DNA of 64,000 nt from Oligoflexia bacterium (GTDB lineage Bacteria; Bdellovibrionota; Bdellovibrionia; JABDDW01), in contig JADLCR010000072.1 in the NCBI GenBank assembly GCA_020847095.1, positions 37,586 through 101,585 of the forward strand. The letters run 5' to 3'. Under the pieces are notes generated by a model. That model saw nothing but the letters and a program-made list of their open reading frames with translations. It was not told the origin of the DNA and ran no database searches. Numbering within the stretch: the stretch's first letter is position 1; each line of letters starts with the position of its first letter. The translations under genes were made by a program, and so were the position numbers. Of the stretch, positions 27,241 to 35,989 are shown one piece after another.

Positions 27241-28725
27241 TTACAAGTATCCCTTGGCAACCTCCACGTCGTCAAACGGATGTTTGGTCGTTCCAACGAT
27301 TTGATATGTTTCGTGACCCTTACCGGCTATCAACACAACATCGCCTTTTTTGGCTTCAGAGATGGCTCTACCAATGGCGAGCTTTCTGTCCGGCTCTGTC
27401 AAAACTCTTCCACTCACTAAGTCTTCCTTCACGACGTTGTGCAAAATGTCCTCGATTATAGAAATGGGCTCTTCCGTTCTAGGATTATCACTCGTAACAA
27501 TCACTTTATCAGAATGCTCCAGAGCCACTTTCATCATGAGGGGTCTTTTTCCACGATCTCGGTCGCCGCCGCATCCGAAAACCGTAATGATTCGAGAAGT
27601 GCTTCCTGATTCGCTTTTTAGGTCTTTCAAAAACGTCAGAACATTCTTTAGGGCGTCATCGGTATGCGCATAGTCCACGAAGATATGAAGACCTTTCGAG
27701 TTGGGCACGGCCTCAAGGCGGCCTCGCACGGACTGAATCCCCTGAATTCCGTGGGCCAACTGCTGAAGCCCCAGTCCCTTATGGCGCCCAACCGCAACGG
27801 CGGCCAAAGCATTGAGCACATTGTGGCGCCCAATCATATGGAGCCGAATCTGTAGCGATCCTTCAGAGGTCAACAAATCAAAACTCGTACCCCCGAGATC
27901 AAGTTTGACATTGTTTGCGCAAAAATCAGAACGATCAAATCCGTAAGTCCAAACAGGTAATCCCGGAACACGAAATTGTTCGGCCTTTGGGTCATGGATA
28001 TTGACGATAGCGCGAACGTTTTTCTTTTTTGAATTCTTCAACAGCTGACTAAAGAGTCTCACCTTTGCTTGGATGTATTGTTCGAAGGTCTTATGATAAT
28101 CAAGATGATCGCGCGTGATATTAGTGAGCACGGCGGCATCAAATTGCACGCCCTCCACGCGAAATTGATCAAGAGCATGGGAAGAAACCTCCATGCTAAG
28201 GGCATTTGCTCCGTCTTTGACAAACTCGGAGCAAAGCCACTGCAGATGCACAGGATCCGGTGTCGTATGAGTCGCCGGCCAAGTCTTGCTTCCGAGATGG
28301 TTGTTGATGGTTCCAATAACCGCTGTTTTGATTCCTTGTGAGTTCAAAACCGATTCTATGATGTGAGTTGTCGTGGTTTTCCCGTTGGTCCCTGTCACGC
28401 CTACGCAGTAAAGCTTTTCAGATGGGCGATCGTAGTGATTCGAAGCCAGTTGTGAAATAATTTTTCTTGTGTCAGCGACTTGAATGACGGCCCCTTTGAA
28501 TCGGCTTGAGATCATTTTAGGGTGCTCGACAACCACAGCCGCCACTCCGGATTCTAGAGCTTGTATGACAAAATCATGACCATCAAGACGAGCGCCCTTA
28601 ACGGCGACAAACACATCTCCGGAATTAATGCTTCTCGAATCTGAAGTAAGATTCTTATATGAATCGTTGAGAGAGCCTTGAAGAAGTCGATGGCCTATTC
28701 CATTTATGAGATTCGCAAGGGTCAT
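27241..28725 (-). CDS. murE: UDP-MurNAc-L-Ala-D-Glu:meso-diaminopimelate ligase MurE
   Basis: MurE adds the third residue of the stem peptide. The P-loop GTNGKTTTTHIIESVL, the segment MEVSSHALDQFRVEGVQFDAAV and the C-terminal specificity motif DNPRTEEP are visible. DNPR is the signature of enzymes that use meso-diaminopimelate, so the wall is probably the Gram-negative A1-gamma type. Length 494 aa. It begins 12 nt after ftsI and ends one base before the murF start. Confidence 0.98.
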   Translation of the reverse strand: MTLANLINGIGHRLLQGSLNDSYKNLTSDSRSINSGDVFVAVKGARLDGHDFVIQALESGVAAVVVEHPKMISSRFKGAVIQVADTRKIISQLASNHYDRPSEKLYCVGVTGTNGKTTTTHIIESVLNSQGIKTAVIGTINNHLGSKTWPATHTTPDPVHLQWLCSEFVKDGANALSMEVSSHALDQFRVEGVQFDAAVLTNITRDHLDYHKTFEQYIQAKVRLFSQLLKNSKKKNVRAIVNIHDPKAEQFRVPGLPVWTYGFDRSDFCANNVKLDLGGTSFDLLTSEGSLQIRLHMIGRHNVLNALAAVAVGRHKGLGLQQLAHGIQGIQSVRGRLEAVPNSKGLHIFVDYAHTDDALKNVLTFLKDLKSESGSTSRIITVFGCGGDRDRGKRPLMMKVALEHSDKVIVTSDNPRTEEPISIIEDILHNVVKEDLVSGRVLTEPDRKLAIGRAISEAKKGDVVLIAGKGHETYQIVGTTKHPFDDVEVAKGYL

Positions 28726-28737
28726 GAGACGTCCTAC

Positions 28738-30696
28738 TTATTTAAAATAAACCCGGATCTTTTTGTGTTCTGACCAGGGAGTTCCGGGTTGGGGCCATTG
28801 ATTGACGGCCTTTCCCGATCCAATGAACTCAGCACCATCAGCGACTTCAAGTTGCGGGGCATAGCGACTGATCCTCTTTGCGACTTCGCGCACGGTCAAC
28901 CCAGTAAAGTCCGGCACCCCAAGATCAGAAACTTCCTGATCTTGTAACAGATTTCGGGCCTTTGAAACAATCGAGGGTTTAGTACGCGTGAGTTTTTCTT
29001 CCGCAACGACAATTGGCATAAATCCGTTTTTATGCAGAGCAAACGATGCGAGTTTATTAAAAACAGGCGCCGCGACTTGGGCTCCGTAATAATTTTTTCT
29101 TGGATTATCGACCATTACGAAAATTGTAAACTGAGGCTGATTTGCGGGAACAAATCCCACAAAACTAGAAACGTAACTGTTAGATGAATATCCCCGTCCA
29201 TTGGGGTTCACTTTCTGAGCCGTTCCCGTTTTCCCAGCTACCGGGTAGCCGTCGACTTTGGCGAGCTTCCCCGTGCCTCCGGATTCCGTCACCCCAGAAA
29301 GCATCATAGTCAGCCAGCCGGATTCTTGTTTTGTTAAAATGCGTCTTTGAACTTGCGGCTCCCGCGATTCGATCACTTGCGATTCGCTATCGACAATACG
29401 CTTAACCAAGTAGGGGCGCATGAGCGCCCCGCCATTGGCCACCGCCGAGTAAGCGTTCGCGATTTGCAGGGCGGTCACCCCTATCCCATGTCCGAATGAT
29501 AAATTACTCACGAGATGATCCGACCATTTGCTTGAGGAACTTATTGGAGCGAGGCCCGCCACCTCTCCGGGAAAATCAATTCCCGATTTTGACAAGAATC
29601 CAAAGTCCTTGATGGTGCGTTCAAAACCCTCTTGCCCAACTTCTAAAGCTATTTTGGCTGTTCCGATGTTTGAAGAAAATTGTAAGATTTCGGCCATGGT
29701 CAACCAACCGTACTTGTGATCGGTCTCAGCTTCGCGAATCGTACGCTTGCCGATTTTCAATTTACCCATTTCGCAGAAAAACTTTGAATTAGGCTGATAA
29801 CGCCCGGTTTTTAGCGCCGCGGCCAAAGTCACTAACTTGAAGGTACTTCCGGGTTCAAAGGAATCAGTCACACACCTGTTGCGGCGATTTTCAACTTTTG
29901 TCGACGACACATCGGTCGGCTCAAATGATGGGTAGCTGGCCATGGCGAGAATCTCGCCCGTGTTCGGAGACATAATGATTCCTAAGGCCTTATCAGCGTT
30001 TTGATCTTGAACGACTTCGCTCAAGCGATATTCGAGTTCATATTGGAGTTGCTTATCTAAAGTTGTTTCAATCTGAGCGCCGTCTTGAGTGACTTCGAAA
30101 AGCTGACCGTTAACTAAAAGTGGACGGCCACGAGCATCGCGCCGAGACAGAATTGATTTTTTTTCGCCCTTCAGTTCGGCATTATACTGCCGTTCAATTC
30201 CCTCGAGGCCCTCGCCATCGCTACCCGTAAAACCAAGAATTTGTGATGCCAAACTCAAATTTGGATAAGCACGTTTACTCTCTTCAATAAATCCTAAACC
30301 CGGCTCTTTCAGTTTTTGAATTCTAGCCACAACCTGTGGTTCCAGGCGCCGTTGAATCCACACAAACTTTCTCTTAGGCAACAAGAGTTTTTCGCGAATC
30401 TCTGAAACAGATACTCCCAGAATACCTGCTAACTGCACGGCCAGTCGTCTGGGTTCTTTAATCATAGACGGGTCCGCATACAATGAATGAGCCATGATGG
30501 AGTTAGCTAAATCCTCGCCAGCGCGGTCGACAATTTTCCCCCGCTGAGGAGACAGCGTCACTACGGTCAAATATTGACTTTTCCTCAACTGAGTTAGCTT
30601 GTGATGAGGCAAGACTTGGATAAAGAATGCTCGACCAGCAATAATGCCAAAACCCGTCGCAAACAGAATAACAAGAATGATGATTCGTGACTTCAT
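28738..30696 (-). CDS. ftsI: Septal transpeptidase FtsI (class B PBP) with PASTA tail
   Basis: FtsI crosslinks septal peptidoglycan with FtsW. The N-terminal membrane anchor (IIILVILFATGFGIIAGRAFFIQVL) is followed by the pedestal region and the transpeptidase domain with SxxK (EPGSTFKLVT), SxN (FSSNIGTAK) and KTG (VAGKTGTAQK). The last 70 residues (VPDFTGLTVREVAKRI and onward) form a PASTA-like domain, absent from E. coli FtsI but known in SpoVD/PBP2x and in some deltaproteobacteria. Length 652 aa. Its ATG overlaps the ftsL stop by 4 nt. Confidence 0.96.
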   Translation of the reverse strand: MKSRIIILVILFATGFGIIAGRAFFIQVLPHHKLTQLRKSQYLTVVTLSPQRGKIVDRAGEDLANSIMAHSLYADPSMIKEPRRLAVQLAGILGVSVSEIREKLLLPKRKFVWIQRRLEPQVVARIQKLKEPGLGFIEESKRAYPNLSLASQILGFTGSDGEGLEGIERQYNAELKGEKKSILSRRDARGRPLLVNGQLFEVTQDGAQIETTLDKQLQYELEYRLSEVVQDQNADKALGIIMSPNTGEILAMASYPSFEPTDVSSTKVENRRNRCVTDSFEPGSTFKLVTLAAALKTGRYQPNSKFFCEMGKLKIGKRTIREAETDHKYGWLTMAEILQFSSNIGTAKIALEVGQEGFERTIKDFGFLSKSGIDFPGEVAGLAPISSSSKWSDHLVSNLSFGHGIGVTALQIANAYSAVANGGALMRPYLVKRIVDSESQVIESREPQVQRRILTKQESGWLTMMLSGVTESGGTGKLAKVDGYPVAGKTGTAQKVNPNGRGYSSNSYVSSFVGFVPANQPQFTIFVMVDNPRKNYYGAQVAAPVFNKLASFALHKNGFMPIVVAEEKLTRTKPSIVSKARNLLQDQEVSDLGVPDFTGLTVREVAKRISRYAPQLEVADGAEFIGSGKAVNQWPQPGTPWSEHKKIRVYFK

Positions 30697-30989
30697 TGTC
30701 TAATCGCCACATCCCCTTGAGCAGCCATTAAAATAACTTGGTTTTTATTCGCCCGAACCAGAGAAAGTTGTTGGGTTGCAATTTGATCGAGTCGTTCAGG
30801 ACGAGTGAGTCGGCTGTATGAGATCTCGAGCCTAGAACGTTCTTGACTCACAATTTTCACCTGACGCCCCCACTTGAGCACTTCATAGCTCGTTCTTGTT
30901 ATTTCCATTTTAAGGAAAACATAAACTAAGGCGATAGCAATTAGTGAAATCAAACTGATAAATGGCTTGATTTTGTCATTTTGGCTCAT
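30693..30989 (-). CDS. ftsL: Cell division protein FtsL-like
   Basis: A 98-aa bitopic protein with a short cytoplasmic N-terminus, one membrane helix (FISLISLIAIALVYVFLKMEI) and a periplasmic coiled-coil region (SYEVLKWGRQVKIVSQERSRL and onward) that includes RPERLDQIATQQLSL. FtsL forms a complex with FtsQ and FtsB that activates FtsWI. The identification rests on size, topology and its position between rsmH and ftsI. It overlaps both neighbours by 4 nt. FtsL is poorly conserved in sequence. Confidence 0.9.
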   Translation of the reverse strand: MSQNDKIKPFISLISLIAIALVYVFLKMEITRTSYEVLKWGRQVKIVSQERSRLEISYSRLTRPERLDQIATQQLSLVRANKNQVILMAAQGDVAIRQ

Positions 30990-31879
30990 GCATGGCTCCT
31001 TTTATGATTGACCTCAAAAACGCGCAGCTTGGCGCTCCTTGAGCGAGGATTCATTTTTATTTCTTCACGACTAGGCGTAATAACTTTTTTATTCACAATA
31101 TGGCCGACTTTATGGTGGAGGGATTTAAACGCGTTCTTGATGATTCGATCTTCAATCGAATGAAATGTGATCACCAAAATCCTTCCGCCATCATTGACGG
31201 TTTGAGTTAGGTTCTCGAGCATCGGCTCCAGGTTTTCGAGCTCTCTATTCACAACGATCCTCAGGGCCATAAAATAGTTGGTCGCGGGATGATGATGCCG
31301 CCGCGTGAATCCCTCAACTCGTTCGATAAGGCTTGCAAGTTGTCTGGTGGTTTGAAACGGCTTGGTCTTGCGATCATGGACGAGAGCCCTGACAACGCGA
31401 AACGGCTTTCTGACCTCTCCGATGTTTTGAAAAATTTCAATCAAATCCTTTTCATCATAACTGTTAATGACTTCCGCAGCGGTGAGATCCTGCCCTCGGT
31501 CCATGCGCATATCGAGCGGACCATCTTGCATAAAGCTAAATCCTCTTTGTGCTTCGTCAATTTGAGGCGATGAAATTCCCAGATCTAAAAATGCGGCATC
31601 AAAGTTTCCAAGCTCATGTCGCAATAAATTTCGATAGTCGTCACGAACCAGATTCAGCCGACCAAACTCGATCTCTTTGCTAAACTTTTTCTTACCGGAT
31701 TCGATGGCATCCGAGTCGCGATCAAACGCCACAATGCGAATTCCTTCAAAGTTTTTAAATAAAGCTTCGGTGTGCCCCCCTCGGCCAAAAGTACCTTCGA
31801 ATAATGATCGGACTGGGAGAGTTTGCTCTTTCAGCGCCTGAATCACTTCATTTAACAGAACCGGAATATGGCCGCTCAT
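30986..31879 (-). CDS. rsmH: 16S rRNA (cytosine-1402 N4) methyltransferase RsmH
   Basis: RsmH (MraW) methylates C1402 of 16S rRNA using S-adenosylmethionine. The N-terminal HIPVLLNEVI, the SAM-binding FEGTFGRGGHTEALF near residue 27, the block DAAFLDLGISSPQIDEAQRGFSF, and the C-terminal ILVITFHSIEDRIIKNAFK are family signatures. Length 297 aa. It overlaps mraZ and ftsL by ATGA junctions. Confidence 0.98.
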   Translation of the reverse strand: MSGHIPVLLNEVIQALKEQTLPVRSLFEGTFGRGGHTEALFKNFEGIRIVAFDRDSDAIESGKKKFSKEIEFGRLNLVRDDYRNLLRHELGNFDAAFLDLGISSPQIDEAQRGFSFMQDGPLDMRMDRGQDLTAAEVINSYDEKDLIEIFQNIGEVRKPFRVVRALVHDRKTKPFQTTRQLASLIERVEGFTRRHHHPATNYFMALRIVVNRELENLEPMLENLTQTVNDGGRILVITFHSIEDRIIKNAFKSLHHKVGHIVNKKVITPSREEIKMNPRSRSAKLRVFEVNHKRSHA

Positions 31880-32355
31880 CGAGATTCCTTGAGCTTTTCG
31901 GAAACGGACGCCAAGGTCGATTCGAACTGATTCGCAAGGCCTTCAAACAGTGTGTTCCAGGTTTCTTGCGCCCAAATTTCAAATTTATTACCGAGTCCGA
32001 CCAAAACAATTTGCGTCTGAAGCCCGGCATAATGCTTTAAGCCTTGTGGGACCAAAACTCGAAACTGTCCATCAGCCTCAATGACCTGCCCCCCGGACAA
32101 ATAGAATCTTTGAAACGATTGAACATCCACCGCCATCGAATTGAGACTCTGAATTTGATTTTCCAACCGCTTCCACTCAGAAAAAGTGTAAACGTCGAGA
32201 CAACGGCGCTGCGCGTGCTGACCATTGGTGATCACCACGCGATGATCTTTTGAACTTTTTAAGCACTCGCGATAGGCAACCGGCAGACTGAGTCGCGCTT
32301 TCGGATCTAACTTAATCTCAAATCGGCCACGAAATGTGGGAGAGGATGCGTCCAT
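31876..32355 (-). CDS. mraZ: Transcriptional regulator MraZ
   Basis: MraZ is a ring-forming DNA-binding protein of the AbrB-like fold that represses its own dcw operon. It has the two half-domains with the DxxxR motif (LDPKARLSLP and ADGQFRVLVP). The longest ORF starts with a GTG inside the operator repeats, which is implausible. The ATG at 32355 opens the usual N-terminus (FRGRFEIKLD shortly after) and is preceded by AAAGG at 6 nt. That gives 159 aa, near the family size. A C-terminal helical tail follows the second half-domain. Confidence 0.96.
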   Translation of the reverse strand: MDASSPTFRGRFEIKLDPKARLSLPVAYRECLKSSKDHRVVITNGQHAQRRCLDVYTFSEWKRLENQIQSLNSMAVDVQSFQRFYLSGGQVIEADGQFRVLVPQGLKHYAGLQTQIVLVGLGNKFEIWAQETWNTLFEGLANQFESTLASVSEKLKESR

Positions 32356-32371
32356 GCCGTGCCTTTCGGGA

Positions 32372-32389
32372 AAGCCCATCCATGGGCTT
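32372..32389 (-). promoter_or_regulatory. Hairpin in the mraZ leader
   Basis: AAGCCCAT, CC, ATGGGCTT is a perfect inverted repeat in the untranslated leader between the operator and the mraZ SD, which begins 5 nt further on. It could stabilise the leader or tune initiation. It has no T-run, so it is not a classic terminator. Confidence 0.45.
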
Positions 32390-32414
32390 CGGGTGATGAT
32401 GGTGGAGACGAAAA

Positions 32415-32440
32415 CCACTTTACACCACTTAATTCCACTT
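32415..32440 (-). promoter_or_regulatory. MraZ operator: three AAGTGG boxes
   Basis: CCACTT occurs at 32415-32420, 32425-32430 and 32435-32440, exactly every 10 bp. Read on the minus strand these are three AAGTGG boxes within TAAAGTGGAATTAAGTGGTG and the next repeat. Characterised MraZ operators are short direct repeats with about 10-bp period upstream of mraZ (TGGGN in E. coli, AAAGTG-type in mycoplasmas). Position, orientation and period all fit autorepression of the dcw operon. Confidence 0.85.
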
Positions 32441-32466
32441 TACGCCTAGCCAGCCCAACGGGTCAA
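32437..32466 (-). promoter_or_regulatory. Putative dcw operon promoter overlapping the MraZ boxes
   Basis: On the minus strand TTGACC (32461-32466), an 18-bp spacer and TAAAGT (32437-32442) lie upstream of mraZ. The -10 hexamer overlaps the first AAGTGG box and the predicted start site falls among the remaining boxes. MraZ binding would therefore block RNA polymerase directly. The -10 match is imperfect (4 of 6). Confidence 0.5.
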
Positions 32467-32535
32467 GGTGTGAATTCAATTTTCTTTAGTGCTTTCGCAT
32501 GCTAGGCTAATAATCAGGACGCCAAGGATGGTGCT

Positions 32536-33498
32536 ATGATTACCTGCCCCAAATGCGGTTTTGAGCAACCAAAAGACAAGTTTTGCGCTAAATGCGGAAT
32601 CAACATGGAAGTTTTTGCCGCTGCCAACCAGAACCGCATGAAAAAGTGGGGTTCAACCTTCACATTTTATGGCGCCGTATTAGGACTTTTGGCTGGGGGT
32701 TTTTTCTTCGTTTACATGGCTCAAACCCCCGAACTCAACAAATCATCCTCAGATCAGATTTCTGAATCAATTCCTACGTCGGCTGCTGTTACTAAAGCGG
32801 CTTTAGCTCCCTCGCCTACTCCCGTGCAACGTCCCAGCCCCCAAGCTTCCGTAGCGCCTTCGGCATTGTTTGCTCAATTTGGTGGACTCGGTAAGGATCC
32901 AGAGACAACTCCATCGGCGGTCAACAAACCCAAAGCCTCCCAGGTCAGCATTGAGTTTGTGACATTTAATCCCGAAGTTTCCGAAGGTTTTAATCAAGGT
33001 GCCCAAGGTCGGTTAGAGTTAGGTCGTTATGCCCTTGCCATTCAAAATTCAGAAATCCAAAAACTCGAATCAATGACTGGCTTTGACAGCTTAGCTCAAG
33101 AAACAAGAAAGCTCTCTCAAGGTCAAAGCACACTGGTATTTCGCGGTGTGAAAGAGCCCAAATCCGGGGAAACGTTGGGACTCTATATCGAAATCACTCC
33201 CGTTCGCGTTCACGAAAAGGGGGCCGATTACACGGTTTCAATTAAGCGAAGTCTAATCGAAGGGGTGAACCCGGCGGACCAAAAGCCCGTGTCGGTTAAT
33301 TTTGACGAATCCATCCCGATACCCAATGGCGCCACCTTGGCCATTTCAGGATTACTGCCTCGCAAGCCCATGACCGAAAGCGAATTTGAGCTTTATAAAT
33401 CGAGCTTTCTCAAGGTTATGGGCGACCCGGATTTTCAGTCTGGAGATAAAGACTTGGTCATTCTCGTTCGCCCTCACATGACCACCGTCGATCAATAA
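32536..33498 (+). CDS. Zinc-ribbon membrane protein of unknown function
   Basis: The N-terminus is a rubredoxin-like zinc ribbon (MITCPKCGFEQPKDKFCAKCG: CxxC, 12 residues, CxxC) of the kind found in membrane-anchored zinc-ribbon proteins. One membrane helix (FTFYGAVLGLLAGGFFFVYMA, about 39-59) and a Pro/Ala/Ser-rich linker (about 75-125) lead to a beta-rich C-terminal domain of about 190 residues that I do not recognise. The ATG follows AAGGATG at usual distance. It is divergent from mraZ and shares its 180-bp control region. The ribbon would be cytoplasmic and the C-terminal domain periplasmic. Confidence 0.75.
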   Translation: MITCPKCGFEQPKDKFCAKCGINMEVFAAANQNRMKKWGSTFTFYGAVLGLLAGGFFFVYMAQTPELNKSSSDQISESIPTSAAVTKAALAPSPTPVQRPSPQASVAPSALFAQFGGLGKDPETTPSAVNKPKASQVSIEFVTFNPEVSEGFNQGAQGRLELGRYALAIQNSEIQKLESMTGFDSLAQETRKLSQGQSTLVFRGVKEPKSGETLGLYIEITPVRVHEKGADYTVSIKRSLIEGVNPADQKPVSVNFDESIPIPNGATLAISGLLPRKPMTESEFELYKSSFLKVMGDPDFQSGDKDLVILVRPHMTTVDQ

Positions 33499-33604
33499 AA
33501 CATTGACTAGACGCATCAAAAATTGCCTAACACGATTTTAATAGTTTTCTTGTTTACCTTGGCCTCGGGACCTAAGTAGAGTTTTTGAGGGGATCGGGGG
33601 ATCT

Positions 33605-34507
33605 GTGAACAAATTTACACGATTGGCGGTAGTCGTCTGCGTCTGTTTGTACTCAACACTTTCCTTCGGCTGGGGAAGAGTGGGGCACGAAGTCGCCCTT
33701 GTCCTTGCTACACAGCATTTGCCACCAGGGCCGCTCAAAAACTTTTTACAACAAAACATTCCATCGATTCGCATCATGGCCATGGTTCCCGATGTCCACT
33801 GGAAGCACGGTGAAAAACCAAACCCACTCGAAAATCATTTACACTTTTTCAACTGGGACTTTTTTTCGAAAGTGGGTCCTGTCACCATCAATTTTCAAGA
33901 GTTGCGAGCTCGAGTTGGCGACGAAGCCATCTTGAAAAACGGATCAGCTCCCTATCGCGTGAATCAAATGAGTTACTTACTTCTAACGGAACTGAAACGA
34001 GTCCCGATCGACCCGGTTCGCGTTTTGCAAATTGCCGGCACTCTGGGTCATTACATCGCCGATGTGGGCAATCCCCTTCACGTTAATACCGACTACAACG
34101 GACAAAACTCTGGCGTTAAGGGCCTCCACTCTTTTTTTGAATCAAAATCTGTTAACGAAATTCCGCCGATGGAGCTTCACGACCGAACGAGTCAATTGAC
34201 CATCGAATTTTTAAAGAAAATTCCCGCAAACATTCACCCCTTTGATGGATCAATGAAGACCATTCAAGGGGCGCACTTGTTTTCACCGAAAGTCATCGAA
34301 GCGGCCCAGGAACTTGGACTCACTCAAGAATTTTCAATGTGGGCTCGCCCAGTCATTTATAGAACCCTTGCGGTTTCCACGGCATTGGCCGCTAGAATTT
34401 GGTACGCTGCATGGTCTATGGCGGGAAAACCTGACTTACCACCCACGCCGATTGGGCCCATTCCGAATCCTGATTGGATTCCGCCATCTTACTTCCAGTC
34501 GCCTTGA
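33605..34507 (+). CDS. Secreted S1/P1 nuclease or zinc phospholipase C-fold enzyme
   Basis: The fold family uses three zinc ions and cleaves phosphodiesters in nucleic acids or phospholipids. The signal peptide ends SFG, leaving Trp23 as mature residue 1, the expected zinc ligand, with His28 five residues on as in P1 nuclease. Further likely ligands are VPDVHW (Asp), ENHLHFF (His) and [11 protein letters not shown] (His, Asp, His at exact H-x3-D-x5-H spacing). The last pair, GLHSFFES, has His and Glu, as in Bacillus phospholipase C, where P1 has His and Asp. The substrate is therefore undecided. GTG start after GGGGGA. The tdk gene begins 55 nt downstream. Confidence 0.82.
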   Translation: MNKFTRLAVVVCVCLYSTLSFGWGRVGHEVALVLATQHLPPGPLKNFLQQNIPSIRIMAMVPDVHWKHGEKPNPLENHLHFFNWDFFSKVGPVTINFQELRARVGDEAILKNGSAPYRVNQMSYLLLTELKRVPIDPVRVLQIAGTLGHYIADVGNPLHVNTDYNGQNSGVKGLHSFFESKSVNEIPPMELHDRTSQLTIEFLKKIPANIHPFDGSMKTIQGAHLFSPKVIEAAQELGLTQEFSMWARPVIYRTLAVSTALAARIWYAAWSMAGKPDLPPTPIGPIPNPDWIPPSYFQSP

Positions 34508-34562
34508 CCATTTCATTAAGATTGGCTATTTAAAAAGTCCAACACTCATGAGGGGGGAAATC

Positions 34563-35210
34563 GTGAGAGAATCATTAGCGCCCGGCCGCGGTGCCGGCTG
34601 GATCGAAGTTATCGTCGGAAGCATGTTTAGCGGTAAAACCGAAGAGCTCATTCGCAGGCTTCGCCGCGCACAGATCGCAAAACAAAAAGTCCAGGTCTTT
34701 AAACCACGCATCGACAATCGATACAGTCACTCTCAAGTGGCTTCTCACTCCGAGCAGAGAACTGATTCGCTGGTTGTGGATGGTGCCAAAGAAATTTTAT
34801 CCCTCATAGATGATAACACCCGCGTTGTGGCCATAGATGAAGGACAGTTCTTCGATTCGACTCTGCTAGAAGTGGCCCAGAAGCTAGCAAATCGCGGAAT
34901 TCGGGTCATCATTGCCGGGCTAGATACGGATTGGCGAGGGCTTCCCTTTGAACCCATGCCTCAGCTCATGGCGATCGCAGAAATGGTAACAAAACATAAC
35001 GCCATCTGTGTGGTTTGCGGCGGCCTGGCCTCACGCACACAAAGGCTCAGTGTTTCGACAGCACGAGTTCAGGTTGGAGCTGCAGATATTTATGAAGCAC
35101 GATGTCGCGGATGCTTTGACCCTAAACTTGCCATGGATACAAAGCCCGATGTGTCACGCGCCAAGACTCGCGGAAGCAAAAAAGAACCGAGGGATTCTGC
35201 TCGACCATGA
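34563..35210 (+). CDS. tdk: Thymidine kinase (TK1 family)
   Basis: Tdk phosphorylates thymidine (and deoxyuridine) with ATP to salvage pyrimidine deoxynucleosides. Walker A GSMFSGKT lies at residues 19-26, Walker B is [11 protein letters not shown], and the substrate-binding region is [15 protein letters not shown]. Structural zinc cysteines are CVVCGG and CRGC. The longest ORF starts at 34314 inside the preceding gene. The GTG at 34563 has GGGGGG at 5 nt upstream and gives 215 aa, a normal length, so it is chosen over the ATG at 34548, which lacks an SD. The stop overlaps the next start (ATGA). Confidence 0.95.
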   Translation: MRESLAPGRGAGWIEVIVGSMFSGKTEELIRRLRRAQIAKQKVQVFKPRIDNRYSHSQVASHSEQRTDSLVVDGAKEILSLIDDNTRVVAIDEGQFFDSTLLEVAQKLANRGIRVIIAGLDTDWRGLPFEPMPQLMAIAEMVTKHNAICVVCGGLASRTQRLSVSTARVQVGAADIYEARCRGCFDPKLAMDTKPDVSRAKTRGSKKEPRDSARP

Positions 35211-35989
35211 TGAAGTTTTTGGAGCATAAGTACGGCACGCAAATCAAAGTACTCCAAGATGTCGGCCTTAACTCGCTTTTGGCGAGACTATGTCATCCTG
35301 ATACTCATCAACCCACAATCAATGAACTAGTTGAGTTTATTTACACTCAACTGATCATGACGGTTCTCGATCAAGAGTTTCCAACCAAAGTCACCCGTGT
35401 TCCGACACGAATGACCCAAAAGCACCCTCAAAGTTTGCTCGAGGTGAATGCGCTCAACACGGAACAAAAAGTAGTTTCTGTCAATCTGGCAAGAGCGGGA
35501 ACTTTTCCTAGCCACGTTTGCTATAATTTACTGAATTACATTTTGGATCCCAAGCTGATCCGGCAAGACCACGTCACGGCCGCTCGCGTAACAGACAAGG
35601 CTCACAAAGTTATCGGAACCACACTGGCCGGCTCAAAGATAGGTGGCCCCATTGATGATTCTATAGTTCTTTTTCCTGATCCCATGGGGGCCACTGGGGG
35701 AACCATTATTTCGGCGCTTGACCACTACAAAAAAGAAGTAAAAGGCAGTGCTAAGAAATTTGTTTCGCTACATTTGATCATCACTCCGGAATACATCTCG
35801 CAGGTAACCAAGAGCCATCCTGATTTGATTGTGTATGCAGTCCGCATCGATCGCGGGCTCTCACCCGAAAAGGTATTGAAGGCAGTCCCAGGAGAATTTT
35901 GGCAGCAAGAGAAGGGTCTTGACGATAACGACTACATTGTTCCGGGCGGGGGCGGCTTCGGTGAGATCCTCAATAACTCCTACGTTTAA
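35207..35989 (+). CDS. Uracil phosphoribosyltransferase-like protein
   Basis: UPRTases convert uracil and PRPP to UMP. The PRPP loop is [10 protein letters not shown] (residues 157-166), close to the family VDPMLATGGS but with Gly for Leu. ARAGTFPS resembles the LRAG segment and [11 protein letters not shown] the conserved acceptor region. The C-terminal uracil loop, usually GDAGDRIFGT, is replaced by [16 protein letters not shown], so base specificity may be altered. It is 260 aa, longer than typical Upp (about 210). The ATG overlaps the tdk stop, so the two are translationally coupled, which supports a role in nucleotide salvage. Confidence 0.75.
   Translation: MMKFLEHKYGTQIKVLQDVGLNSLLARLCHPDTHQPTINELVEFIYTQLIMTVLDQEFPTKVTRVPTRMTQKHPQSLLEVNALNTEQKVVSVNLARAGTFPSHVCYNLLNYILDPKLIRQDHVTAARVTDKAHKVIGTTLAGSKIGGPIDDSIVLFPDPMGATGGTIISALDHYKKEVKGSAKKFVSLHLIITPEYISQVTKSHPDLIVYAVRIDRGLSPEKVLKAVPGEFWQQEKGLDDNDYIVPGGGGFGEILNNSYV

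Noticed and set aside
27240-27296. Upstream start for murF inside murE
   Set aside because: The ATG at 27239 abuts the murE stop and gives the standard MurF N-terminus.
32356-32418. Upstream GTG start for mraZ
   Set aside because: It lies within the MraZ operator repeats and downstream promoter region. ATG 32355 has an SD and fits the family length.
33538-33783. 81-aa minus-strand ORF before and over the secreted enzyme gene
   Set aside because: It overlaps the signal peptide region of a well-supported gene and shows no motif.
34314-34562. Longer start for thymidine kinase inside the preceding gene
   Set aside because: It overlaps the secreted enzyme gene by about 190 nt and adds about 80 residues foreign to the family. 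GTG 34563 has a good SD at 5 nt.
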